A stretch of DNA of 64,000 nt from Pseudofabraea citricarpa (Eukaryota; Ascomycota; Leotiomycetes; Helotiales; Dermateaceae): positions 434,001 through 498,000 of the forward strand of contig JAPWGK010000019.1 of the NCBI GenBank assembly GCA_029641185.1, given 5' to 3'. The position numbers and the translations under genes are program-made. This document shows positions 35,727 through 46,335 of this stretch, piece after piece (the stretch's first letter is position 1; every line of letters starts with the position of its first letter). A model generated the notes under the pieces. The model saw only the letters and a program-made list of their open reading frames with translations. It was not told where the DNA came from and made no database searches.

Positions 35727-37667
35727 TCACTGGGTCTGCAGACCGAACAGAACTGATAATCGGCCATCGGCTTTGAGGAGCGGCCCGAGCTCTGCCTCCA
35801 TATCAACCTCCCCTGTAACGGCCTTCACCAGCAAAGTACCCGTAATCTCCAACTCGTGCTCTACTTCCTTCAGGAGATCAACGTCCTCGGGAGTGTGTGA
35901 AGCTTCGTGGTCTTCGTCAAGAAGCATACTGTAGCAAAGTACGAGGGCCTTGATCAACTCATTCCGATGCCCTGGCTCTGTCATCCTCGGCCACGAGTTC
36001 AAGATGAGAGCCTGCAGGGTCTTGGTTGAGGAGATGAGTAGAGCTGGTTGCGAGGAGGCGAAGGGGTCGGTGAGGATTCCTGAGAGGATGGGGATGGTTT
36101 CCTACAATCACGAATTTAGTACCTTTCTTTCTGTCTTTTCTTTTCTCCTGTTTTTCTTTTGCCTTCGCGGGCCAGGGAACGGTACCTTGAGATATTTGAC
36201 ACTGTGGATTCCCATCTGGCCTGTCAGTGTCCCGAGTTGCTCTATCATGACTTTAACGATCGCGTGGTGTTCTCTCGAATGGTGATATCCTTGCAGAATC
36301 CCTTGCCTCATGACTTTATCAAGAGCTTTGATTCTCGCCTTCTCGTCCTTCTCAAAAGCGTACCTGTGCGCAGCGAGGATATACAACGCTTCGTAAGCCG
36401 GTGGTAGCAATTTTAATGATTCATGCTCGGGTGTGAGAGTCGGAAGATATAGAAGAGTTGGCAGAACGGCTTGTTCAAATACCTCGCCCAACCCCGTCTG
36501 CTTGAGCAACCGCGTGGGGAGTTTCGGGAGGAACGAACTCAGAATCTCTAGACCAGTGGTGCGAATGCTGGATTTGGAGTCGTCTATTAGCGTCAGGAGT
36601 GGTGGGATGAAGAGTGGCCATGAGTCGGTGATTATATCTTCCTAAAAGATTCTGGTTAATTATTGTGTTGCAAGCCTGTTGGAGAAATGGGGCCTCGTCA
36701 GCATACTGGTGTTATTTGGACTAGCCACCTGAAAACACTTATTGAGTAGACCTCCTTGAACTTCCATGGCTTGTTCGCAGGGTCCATGTCCACCACGTTA
36801 AAATGTTTTCGGGGTAGGTTTGTAGTCGTAGCCTTGCGGCCCGTAGAGGTGATGGTTTCTGGTTTGGACTTGGAAAATAGAGGTCTGATGAATTCTCGGA
36901 GAAGAAAGTCTACGATAAATTCCGAGCGCTCCAGTTTCTTCGAAGCTCCCTTTAGTATTTCGTGGGTTATCGAGGCCGATGCTGTTGTCGTCCATGGATC
37001 ACGTGAGTCTGTGAATGCGAGAAGACTCAGCATGAATTGATTGTCCATCTTTTCTGAGAATGTCTCATCTAGAGATAAGAGTGCTTGTGTTGCTGTTAAG
37101 CCGTGCTCGGCAATAGTTCTGATGCGTTGCAGTGCGAGGCTGCGCTCGTCTTGCTTACCGTCTACTTTCTCGTTAGTCCCGGGCACAACATGAGTAGTAT
37201 GCTACGCAGCCCTTCTTACCTTCTGGAAGCTCATCGTTGCTAACGATATTGCCATCAGGTCTGATAACTCTTGCGAGCCAGCTCAATATTTGGCCGGCCG
37301 CTTCGATATCTCCAGGCTCATGAACAAACTTCTCGCTGTGCTTGAGACAGCTGTTGAGAATGAGGATGCTTGCAAATTCTTCCTGTGTGCTCAAACATGT
37401 CAGAGCAACACTCTTATGGATGGATGGGCAGCCAAATCCACCTTTTTGTTGGAGTCAGACTTAGGTCTAGAGTTTTGATCATCGCTCATTAAATCATGGT
37501 AGATTTGGCTCAGCGTGTACTCTGGCGGTAGGGCTGGGAGAATTAGTAAGATGTCATTTGAGCAGCTGGAAGAACTTACCTAGCCCTAACAAGTGCAATT
37601 TCGGTTCTCGATCCGAGGGTTTATCATCAATGCTACGTATTGCTGTTTTTTTGGCAGTAGAAAACAT
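35727..37667 (-). CDS. TTI2: Tti2, Tel2-interacting subunit of the TTT complex
   Basis: Six exons (37667-37580, 37533-37442, 37382-37220, 37161-36707, 36641-36186, 36101-35727) give 542 residues of helical repeat protein. Recognisable Tti2-family (former DUF2454) stretches are NKPWKFKEVYSISVFRWLV, DSWPLFIPPLLTLIDDS and ALILNSWPRM. The TTT complex (Tel2-Tti1-Tti2) works with Hsp90 to stabilise PIKK kinases such as Tor, Tel1/ATM and Mec1/ATR. Exon 2's donor is a weak GTGGAT and exon 4's a GTATGC, but both joins keep frame. The gene converges with FIG4 (174 bp between stops). The assignment rests on sequence memory of the family, not on a catalytic motif. Confidence 0.78.
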
Positions 37668-37968
37668 GTTTGGAAGATGTCTGACGTTGATCATTAATAG
37701 TTGATGGTAATGGATTGTAGATGCTTTCTCGAGATGGGATGCTCCTGTTCGCTTGCGCTAGGGGCTCCCAGTAGCCGAGCTCTATCTGAACTTACACTCT
37801 CGAGCCCCTATTACAGGCCATCGGAGTCGTACACAAGAAGTTCAGTGCCGTAACAATTAAATCAATTTTACAACCATGCTTAAATATCTCATTAACAAGT
37901 ACTGGCAGATTATGGTATAATTTTTATTTCATAATTTATTCGCACTGAGTGTTACCCACCCTCTAACA

Positions 37969-39602
37969 TCAAATGGGTATCTTTAATTCCTCTCGTCGAG
38001 CTCTGACCTCGTTGATAGGCACTTCTACATCCGTGTTTCCAGGATTCCGTAGCTGCCATTCCAAGCATATGTCCAAAGCCGGCCTTACCCATATACCAGG
38101 CTTAAGCCCTAATGCCTTAGTTAAGACCTTTCCATCGATGAGTGGTCTCATCGATGGAGCATCCATCACATCCAGTTTCTCGTGCAAGTGATCGATAAAC
38201 TTCTGCCATTCCTGGAAGAGCACTTCATAGCCTGTGGTAAATCAGAAACTGTAGGAATTGCGTGCAGAGTACTTACCTGATCGATCTGTCACCTTCATTG
38301 CTTCCACCAACAGTGCATAAAGAGCATGTAGTCGCCAATACCCACCTTGAGAATCCCACTTCCGAATCTGCATCCCAATGGCACCCCTATCGTTAATGTG
38401 TTCCTTGTTGTTAAGGATTGCGTTTTTCAATTCGGTAATCGGGACATAATTTCGTAGAGCTCCTGTAATGATATCACCAACCTTGTTATTGACCTTGATT
38501 CCCTCTCTAGCGACAAATGTAGCATAGGGCAATGTGACCTTTCCACCAGGCTTCAGAGGTAACTCCCCACTAATTTGTGACCAGGGTGTAAGAGAAACAA
38601 GGATCCATGATAGATATTTAGCATCTTCTGACCGCACTAAAGAGTCATAGATTGAGCCTGGTGTTTGGTTGTTCTTGAGTTCTTCTAAGCAGTCATAAGA
38701 AGCTTTCCACTGCTGACTACTTGGCGTAGGCATCTGCTTTACTGGATCCGTGAAAATGGTGGAGTACAAGCCAAGTCTATCAAAGAGGTGGAGAGCAGAT
38801 CTGGGATTGTTGCCTTTTTAACCGTTAGTTTCTGACAGCGCTCTGTACTTTCAGCAAGCATACCTTTAAGCATCTTCTCCACTTCTACACCAACTCTTTC
38901 CCTACTGATCTTGAGCCTCAAAGCTTCCAGCACGGAAGGCTCGCTCATACAAGTCTCTGCTGCTGGATCTATGTTGAAATCAAGGCGACTAGCAAATCTT
39001 ATTAAACGTAAGACTCGCAGAGGGTCATCCATGAATGTCTGGTAAGGTTCGAGTGGGGTTCGGATGAGCTTCGCCTGCATGTCTGGAAGACCGCTTGTCA
39101 GGTCTTCGACCTTGCCCGTGTGAAGATTGTAAAATAAGGCATTGATAGTGGCATCTCGACGAAGCGCATCTTCTTCTGCAGTACCAAACTCCATCTGGGG
39201 ATTACGGCTTTCCTCTGAGTAAGTCTCCTTCCTCAAATTGACAAAGTCCACATCAAGACCAAAAATTCTGGTAGTGACTGTCTCGAGGTGCTTTGATTTC
39301 TCGGGATTTGCTGCTATCTTGTGAAGATTACCCACATCGCGGTCTTCAATCTGGTGCTTTGAGACATTCTCTGGATTGTCAAGAAACTCCTTTATCTTGA
39401 GACTAAAAGCATAGCCAGTCATGGCATTAATAGCCGTGTCGATGTCATAACTTGGAATGCCTAGGAGTTTGTCACGGACCCAACCTCCCGCAAACCGTAG
39501 CTCGAGGGTTTCCTTGATCTCCTTGGACTCATCGATATACTGGGCGACATCGAGTAGGAGACGGCGAAGTCTCTCTTCTCTAGTGTCTGTTGAGATGGAC
39601 AT
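37969..39602 (-). CDS. CCA1: CCA-adding tRNA nucleotidyltransferase
   Basis: Three exons (39602-38864, 38813-38277, 38231-37969) give 512 residues from the Met of MSISTDTREE. It is a class II nucleotidyltransferase: RFAGGWVRDKLLG, the metal-binding DxD in SYDIDTAI, RRDATINALFYNL (motif B), and DDPLRVLRLIRFASRL in the neck. It adds CCA to tRNA 3' ends in cytosol, nucleus and mitochondria. The frame stays open upstream: Met at 39740 adds a 46-residue Ser/Arg-rich stretch (MTRAIHSFSG...) that looks like a mitochondrial presequence, and the yeast enzyme is known to use alternative starts for dual targeting. Confidence 0.95.
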
Positions 39603-39979
39603 GTTTTTGCGATGGTTGTATGGTCTGAATGTGCAAACGCTAAGGTGAAAGGCTTGAGGGGGGAGTTGGCAAATAAAAGAACGTTTAAGGGTCGAGAAGA
39701 AGGACGAGCAGCCGGAGAAAGAGTGTATGGCTCGAGTCATAAGGAGCGGCAAGAGTACAGAGCGGACAGTCAAAAAAAACGTAGAGTCAATGAATGACTG
39801 GGTCGGCACGCCGGTAGCAAAAAAAAAAATTGGATTCTAGAATCGCGCGGAGCCCAAATCTCCACAAACAGAACATCGAACCTTCAGGATGCAACTTCCC
39901 ATCATTTATCGTATGAGCATACAAACATAAACACATCCACGTCCATGCTCTGCACCCCCCAGTCTAATCATGTTCGTAA

Positions 39980-39993
39980 ATATCACGTGATAT
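39980..39993. promoter_or_regulatory. 14-bp palindrome centred on CACGTG
   Basis: ATATCACGTGATAT is a perfect palindrome and holds the TCACGTGA element. It sits 240 bp before the upstream CCA1 start and about 440 bp before TRAPPC8. Confidence 0.5.
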
Positions 39994-40238
39994 GCGACCA
40001 CAGCCTCGCCGTGGCCGGCAGCCCAGCGCGTCCGCCGAGCTTCCAGAACAATTAAAGATTCCACCATGAACACCCTCAACCCGGTCCTCGTCTCCAGCTC
40101 TTGACTGCCCTGCCCGACCCCCAATCATTCAACCCATCCGACTTGAGAGTGAAGCAAACGGATCAATGCTGCAGTGTTCAACCAATACTCAGATTCTGTT
40201 CTACAGCGGGATTGCACGTTAAGGTACCAATAGCTTAT

Positions 40239-40262
40239 CCTGTTCCTGTTCCTGTTCCTGTA
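40239..40262. repeat. (CCTGTT)n hexamer repeat
   Basis: Four tandem hexamers, the last with one change, in the TRAPPC8 upstream region. Confidence 0.8.
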
Positions 40263-40435
40263 CCACACCATCTCAAGAGCCAACTAGCCAACTAGCCATC
40301 TATTCCGTGCTAATGTTTCGTTGCTACAGAGTTCTACGTCGCAGACCATTTTGCACGCACGCCCTGATGCATATTGCTGGTTCACAAACTACACATTCAT
40401 AGAAGCGGCTCCCGGCGCACCGTTTCTTGGTCTTC

Positions 40436-42721
40436 ATGACTTCCAACCATGCCTCGCCCACGCCCACCGAGCCCGCCTCTTCCTTGAGGATGCCAAAGAC
40501 AAGAATATCTATGGATAATCAATCAATAGCATCATCGGTATCCACCCTGCCTTACCGAACATCAAATCCCTCAGTTTCGTCTCTCTTCGCCTCGACAGCT
40601 ACTCCCCCGGGGTCTAGATCCATCTCACCAAACGGGACGTCGACTCCCAGAGGATCTGTCTTTGGTGGCACACCGACCGAGGGAAATCTGATCAATCCCA
40701 GCGATCAACCAGACGATGCGCGGAATCTGATATCTCAAGCCTATGTACCACACATTGCGGTCCATACCTCGATCGATACCAAAGACCTCGTGAAGGATAA
40801 AGGGTTTGACGGCGGGCTGTGGGAACTACTACGACCATTTGGAGAGCAGGTACAAGGGAAAGTTACTGTTCGAGACAGCATAGGGGCTGGCCGGACTTGG
40901 GATGATTTTGCGGTACGGTTTGTAGAACTTGGCGATGGCCTTGAAGTTCCTGAACCAGAACGCAAAAGTAGTGAGGGGGAAAGTTTCGCTGCAAATGGAC
41001 TTCCAGCTGGTCAGCAAGTAAGAACCGGTGGAAACCTGGAGCATATCGAAAATCTCGTCGAGCGACATCTTGATTACTCAGAACAGTTTCCGAGCATGGC
41101 AACGGAAGATTACTTGACCTACAGAGACACTCAAGCTCAAGGGTCTGAACAACCCTCTACGTTCTTTACACTCTATCTAAGAAGGCTGCTATCGGGAATT
41201 CCTCTATCACCGCACGAAACCTTCTCACATCCTGTGGCTTGTATCATTGCGATCAGCTCCAGAAATCCTCATCCTATCGATGCTTTACGAAAACTGTACG
41301 ACGAGTCTAGTTATGGAGAGAAGCGGCTACCGTTATGGGTCAACAATGAATATTTGAGATATTATGTACTGGTTCACGATGAAGAAAATGATGACATCAC
41401 AAAGTCTATAACACTATTCGACCAGATGAAACGACACTTCGGCCTTCATTGTCATCTCCTCAGGCTTCGCAGCAGTCAATGTGTGGCAACAGATGATGAT
41501 AGTGTTCCACTTCCTCGCTGTCAATGGATAGCTGCAGCAGAGGAACTGAGAGAAATACAAGAGCGCGAGTCCGAAGAAGATGTCGAGGATACCTCTCCGT
41601 GCATTTATGAATCCGACACAACTGCAATAAAGACCTTCATTCGGGAAATGGTCACGCAATCAGTTGTACCATCCATGGAAAGATGCGTATCGACGTGGAA
41701 TGATCAAGTTGCATCGCGGCGTCGTGGTATTAGCGGCCGTTTCATCAGCTTGTCCAAGAAATGGACAGTATTTGGAGGTTCACGAAATTCATCCCCTGCT
41801 TCGAGCACTGCAGGAGGATCTTACAGCAATTATGATGCTATGCAGGGTTTCTACAGACCTGATGCTCCCGAAGCGTTAATGAGAAAGCTTGCCGACTACG
41901 CATTCATGCTTCGAGATTTCAAACTAGCTCATTCGACTTACGATCTACTACGCACTGATTTTAACAACGACAAGGCATGGAAATACCATGCCGCAGCAAA
42001 TGAAATGGCTGCCATCAGTACACTTTTGATTCCTAAGGTGATGAGTTTGAAAACAAGAACCGAGACGGTTGACCAGATGCTGGAAACCGCCTCTTACTCG
42101 TATATCACTAGGTGTGGTACATCTTACGGTGCTTTGCGGAGTCTTACCTTGGGCATGGAGCTGCTGCGACTAAGAGATGGATCTGCTACTGCTGATGGCG
42201 CTAGGTGGGGTGCTAAGCTCTTAGAATACAAGGTGGTCGGCTCTATCGGAGATGCTCTGGTTAAGGAACGTGTTGCAGTCTGTTATGCCTCCAAAAGGGG
42301 AGCTGGTTCGGGTCTTTGGGGTTCTAGAACGCGAAAATCAGCGCTCTGGAGTATTCTAGCTGCCGATGCTTGGTTAGTACTGGGAAAGCATCAGCAAGCA
42401 AAGCTTCGCTTGGAAGAAGCTGAGAGAAAATCGTCACTGCTCTCGCACAAGGACAGTCTTGAACAATTCTCGGAGGCCAGGGAGTTTTTACAATCTCTCC
42501 GAAGATCGTTGCAACCTCCACAACCTGGAAATGAGTCTGATAATGCGGCTCACGATGAAGAAACTGAGACTTTAGTGGATGAAGAAAGCGAGACGTTAAA
42601 TGTTCGTAGCCATCGCAGAAGTCTTATGGGTCCACCATTAGCAAATCTAGAAACAGCACCATTACAGGGATCCTTGGCAGACAGGGGACCGAAATCATCG
42701 ACTGCTGAGCAGTTTCAATAG
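40436..42721 (+). CDS. TRS85: TRAPP complex subunit Trs85/TRAPPC8
   Basis: One uninterrupted frame gives 761 residues. The N-terminus is Ser/Thr/Pro-rich and disordered (about 1-85). The TRAPPC8 domain follows: SQAYVPHIAVHTSIDTKDLV, then the GGLWELLRPFG block, and further on the helical region with RKLADYAFMLRDFKLAHSTYDLLRTDF, a repeat-like stretch typical of Trs85. Trs85 defines TRAPPIII, the Ypt1/Rab1 exchange factor acting in autophagy and ER-Golgi traffic. The frame is open for a few codons upstream but lacks an earlier ATG, so 40436 is the start. The C-terminus is acidic and probably disordered. Confidence 0.9.
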   Translation: MTSNHASPTPTEPASSLRMPKTRISMDNQSIASSVSTLPYRTSNPSVSSLFASTATPPGSRSISPNGTSTPRGSVFGGTPTEGNLINPSDQPDDARNLISQAYVPHIAVHTSIDTKDLVKDKGFDGGLWELLRPFGEQVQGKVTVRDSIGAGRTWDDFAVRFVELGDGLEVPEPERKSSEGESFAANGLPAGQQVRTGGNLEHIENLVERHLDYSEQFPSMATEDYLTYRDTQAQGSEQPSTFFTLYLRRLLSGIPLSPHETFSHPVACIIAISSRNPHPIDALRKLYDESSYGEKRLPLWVNNEYLRYYVLVHDEENDDITKSITLFDQMKRHFGLHCHLLRLRSSQCVATDDDSVPLPRCQWIAAAEELREIQERESEEDVEDTSPCIYESDTTAIKTFIREMVTQSVVPSMERCVSTWNDQVASRRRGISGRFISLSKKWTVFGGSRNSSPASSTAGGSYSNYDAMQGFYRPDAPEALMRKLADYAFMLRDFKLAHSTYDLLRTDFNNDKAWKYHAAANEMAAISTLLIPKVMSLKTRTETVDQMLETASYSYITRCGTSYGALRSLTLGMELLRLRDGSATADGARWGAKLLEYKVVGSIGDALVKERVAVCYASKRGAGSGLWGSRTRKSALWSILAADAWLVLGKHQQAKLRLEEAERKSSLLSHKDSLEQFSEAREFLQSLRRSLQPPQPGNESDNAAHDEETETLVDEESETLNVRSHRRSLMGPPLANLETAPLQGSLADRGPKSSTAEQFQ

Positions 42722-43106
42722 TGGCCACTCTTACTTCTTCTGGCCCACCCATTTTGAGGATATATTTTAGGATTCGGAGGAAGCATTGGGAGGGCGTAAG
42801 GAGTTTAGAGGATACACCTGTCCGAGAGTTCAGCTCGGACATTCAGGTGTAATATTAGATGAATTAAGAGAATTATTGAAAAGCATAACAGTAAACATTT
42901 TGAAGCAGAGCCTCTAATCTAATTCTACACTTTGACTCTCCTAACTCACCCTATCATATATCACAAGCTAATTCATATCTCGGGTTGGCACGTGATGATC
43001 CGATAAGAAGTCCGATAACAAACGATGGAAGGGAAGTGTATCAACAAAACATACCGCCTCCTTCTCTGACAGAGCCCCATGTTCTATTTGACAACATCTG
43101 CTCACA
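42722..43106. other. Spacer with TRAPPC8 3' UTR and CHMP7-like promoter
   Basis: 385 bp, AT-rich, with a GCACGTGA element at 42988-42995. No ORF is supported. Confidence 0.5.
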
Positions 43107-44579
43107 ATGAGTGGGCTCTTAAATTTCTTGCTTGAGAACGAAGACCAGTTCCGCAGGTAAGACTTAGTCCTTGTCATTCAACATCTTTGCCCTCGAGGCC
43201 CCTCTGACGTAGTGTGCAGAACAAGATTAGCAGCTCTATATTCCGACTTTCGACAGCTCCGAGCTTTGAATCCCGACGGGTACGCGGCGAACGTAGAAGC
43301 ATGGCGAAAAGGATTAGCAGACGCGACTCGAGAGGGCCATGTACCAAGTCAGGGGTCTACCAATGATCTCCTGATCTTGAAGGTGGACGAGGAATTGCTG
43401 CGTGCTCTGGAGACGAAGGAATGGGGACGACCGCTCGCTCTAGGGACTGTCATAAATGAGGCCGTGGCGATGCACGAAATGATCCCCCTGCAGCAATTCA
43501 ACCTCGCCAGGGAGAGCATATACCAGAGATCGTGGGGGATCCGGCCGTGGCAGATCATCTCCTGGGGATTACGACAGCTAGGACTCGCTGGGGGTCAGAG
43601 TGGAGAGGATAAACTCCCCGTTGGCAGACTGGTGCTCCTCGCAAATCTTGAGGAGGCGTCGAAGAATTTCTCGAGTCGCATAGCTGGCATTTCGTCGAGG
43701 GTCGATCGCATCTATTCGCGGCCTGCGTTTGAGAAATCATTTGCAGATGCCCTAGGACAGAAGCCCTTGTCGCACGCGGACATGGAAGTCTTTTTGAAAT
43801 TCCTCTCGCGCGATAAAACAGTACTGGTATATGATGGTGAGACGGTCAAAATTAAGGGTCTAGGGGAAGCAAACATAACGAGCATCACACCTGAAGATGC
43901 CTCGATCGCCTCTCTCAAATCACTCATTGCAGATCTCGAAGTACAGACGGAAATCCTTACTAGAAAGGTTGATGAACTGGACCTCACAGCTCGAGAAGCA
44001 GTCACTCGCAAGAACCGCGCATCGGCACTCGCAGCTTTGCGGTCTAAAAAACTCGCCGAGTCGACTTTGACGAAGCGGAATGCTACTCTCGGTCAACTCG
44101 AGGGGGTGTTTGCTAGTATCGAGCAAGCGGCTGATCAGGTTGAGTTGGTAAGGGTTATGGAAGGTAGCACGAAGGTGCTTTCAGGATTGAATGCAGAAGT
44201 TGGCGGAGTAGAAAGGGTTGATGATGTAGTGGATCGACTACGTGAGCAGATGACCCAGGTTGACGAGATCGGCAATGTCATTACAGAGGTCGGACAAGGT
44301 GCTGGAGCTGTGGATGAGACAGAGGTTGATGATGAACTGGAAGCTCTGGAGCGCGAAGATAGAGAGAAGAGAGAGGAGGAAGAGCGCAAGGTCAAGGAGG
44401 AGAAGGACAAGCAGGAAGCTGCAGAGACAAAACACAAGCTTGATGCTTTGGAGGAGGTTGAACGCCAGGCCAGGGCTAAGGCTGAGAAAGAGTCCGTTGC
44501 AGAGGACCCTTTAGACGAGAGTACCAAGGAGCTCAGGCGACTCTCCTTGGTTGAAGAGCCTTCCCAAGTACCAGCCTAA
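43107..44579 (+). CDS. Snf7-family ESCRT-III protein, CHMP7/Chm7-like
   Basis: A 50-nt first exon (43107-43156, MSGLLNFLLENEDQFR) joins exon 2 (43220-44579) to give 469 residues. The N-terminal half is the winged-helix-like region of CHMP7 (RPLALGTVINEAVA, IYQRSWGIRPWQIISWGL). The C-terminal half is the Snf7 domain: a charged coiled coil with LTRKVDELDLTAREAVTRK and KNRASALAALRSKKLAE, then an acidic Glu/Lys-rich tail. CHMP7/Chm7 recruits ESCRT-III to seal the nuclear envelope and watch over nuclear pores. Orthology to Chm7 rather than another Snf7 protein rests on the long N-terminal domain. The gene converges with RAD18 (100 bp between stops). Confidence 0.85.
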
Positions 44580-44679
44580 GCTGTCTATTGTATCTCATAC
44601 GGGACGACGATATCACGATGGCGTTCTGGATTAGGTCTTGGTGTATTTATTATCATGTTCAATTAGTAGATCCCTCAGA

Positions 44680-46064
44680 CTAAGGCTGTAAAGGTCTACG
44701 GGTAGCTATATCTGACTCCGTTGTTTGTGCTCTCATACTATCCAAATCTGATATGCTTCGGCGTTGCGACGATGGGCGGTGTTGCGAGGAGGGTCTATGT
44801 TGTGGTGAGGGTTGTAGGTCCATGATTGGATCCTCGAGACCAGGTGACAAGCTACTGCTTTGGGTTGAAAGCCATGGAAGACGACGTGGTAGAGTCTGCA
44901 TCTGTAGTTGCGGACTTGTTGTAGGGCTATTTTGCGAAGAAGATTCCTCGAGCACGGGTTGTATATTGGCTGGAGGTTGTGCAGAAGTAGCAACGCCGGT
45001 GGGAGGTTTCCGCTTCGCATTTGCAATTAGCTCCTTGAATGAACTCTCGTGTGTAGAAGACCAAGCCAAGCCATCAAAATCTTTATCCAACAATTGAGCT
45101 CCTGGTTTCAATCCACTCCCGCCAATTCCCAAAGCCCCCATGCCCTGAGTGCGCTCCCACTTATCTAGATCCTTCTTCAACTCGGCTTTCCTCCTTGGTA
45201 TTTTAGAGTCGCAGTTTGCATTCCATATACTGACCCATTCTGTGTGTCTTTTCTCGAGCAGCGCTTTGTTTCCGCTCGTCAATATACCTAGCTCGCCTAG
45301 TTTCTTCTTCAGCGCGGCCTCTTTGAGACCCGAGTAATGAATATGTGGTAGTCTTTCGGGTCGACTGATAGGTTTCGAGGTGTGCCCAAGACTGGGTATT
45401 GTTTGACTCGATCTGGCGGTGCTTCGACCTGGTTTGGGTGGCCTTCCCGTGCATAGATCAATATGCTCGCCAACTGCTTTCTCTGTCATACGGCCGTTGC
45501 ACATGGGACATGCTACGAGTCCATCGTCTATGTAAAATCTAGATTAGTATCTGAAGGTATCTGAAAATATAATAGCTGCAGCATACCTGGCATATAATCC
45601 TCGTCACCTTCCTCCGAATCCATAACAATCATCGGCTCTTTAGAAGTTCCTCTGGTCCTTGCTGAAGACCTCGTCCTCTTGCGTGGTACATCTTCCTCAT
45701 AAGACTGCTCCCTCCTCCTTTTTGGAGAACTGAGCTTCTCAGTTACCGTGGGTTTCTTTGCGTGTTGCAGCAGGCCTGGCCTCGCTTTCTTAAACGCCTC
45801 TACAGCCTCTTCAAGTGGCCAATTTGACCTCAGTTTAAGTTCCTGGTCCGGCGCACGACAGCTGGGACATTTGCTATCGTTACTGAGACAGCGTCGTATG
45901 CAGAGCGAGCAGAAAGTATGCGAGCACGACGTGATCATAGGCGTCGTATAGAATTCCGTACAGACCTGACAGCGCAAAGCTGCCTCGACGGCGGCGAGAG
46001 ATGCGAGGGGCGTCTGCAACCAATCTGTCGAGTCCTCGACCTCGTACAGGTCTTTGCTTGCCAT
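44680..46064 (-). CDS. RAD18: E3 ubiquitin ligase Rad18 (post-replication repair)
   Basis: Two exons (46064-45587, 45527-44680) give 441 residues. The C3HC4 RING finger (about 32-69) begins CQVCTEFYTTPMITSCSHTF. A UBZ4 zinc finger (VACPMCNGRMTEKAVGEHID, from about residue 164) begins right after the intron. A SAP domain follows (YSGLKEAALKKKLGELGI), then a Rad6-binding-like helix region (RKAELKKDLDKWERTQ). The C-terminus holds a small SSQHRP tandem repeat. With Rad6, Rad18 monoubiquitinates PCNA at stalled forks. It shares a 271-bp divergent promoter with POL32. Confidence 0.95.
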
Positions 46065-46335
46065 GATTCCTTCGATTTTCCCAGCAGCCTCAGCTAATCC
46101 AATCCACGATTCTCCGTATGCCGTATGTATCCAAACTAGATCCTTATGTGTGTTTTCTTGGTGGTTGGCGCATGCAGGTCGAGATGGAGAGGGCGTTCGT
46201 GTAAATTAAAAAGTCGCGCGGCGCGTGAAAAGGCGCGTCTTCCCGTCTTCTCTCTTCGACCCGACAACGTCAAAACGTCAGTCCAAAGTCAATAATCTCG
46301 AAAAACACCACAACGCGGCGAGAATTGTTCTAGTT
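46065..46335. promoter_or_regulatory. Shared RAD18/POL32 divergent promoter with paired GGCGCGT
   Basis: These 271 bp separate the two start codons. GGCGCGT occurs at 46220-46226 and again at 46232-46238 in the same orientation, next to GTGAAA, so it resembles the MCB/SCB sites bound by MBF/SBF cell-cycle factors without being a perfect ACGCGT. Confidence 0.4.

Larger units (their letters stand above)
39603..40435. other. Divergent promoter of CCA1 and TRAPPC8
   Basis: An 833-bp spacer that includes the optional CCA1 presequence (39603-39740), an A-tract near 39820, a TCACGTGA-centred palindrome and a short (CCTGTT)n repeat. Confidence 0.6.
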
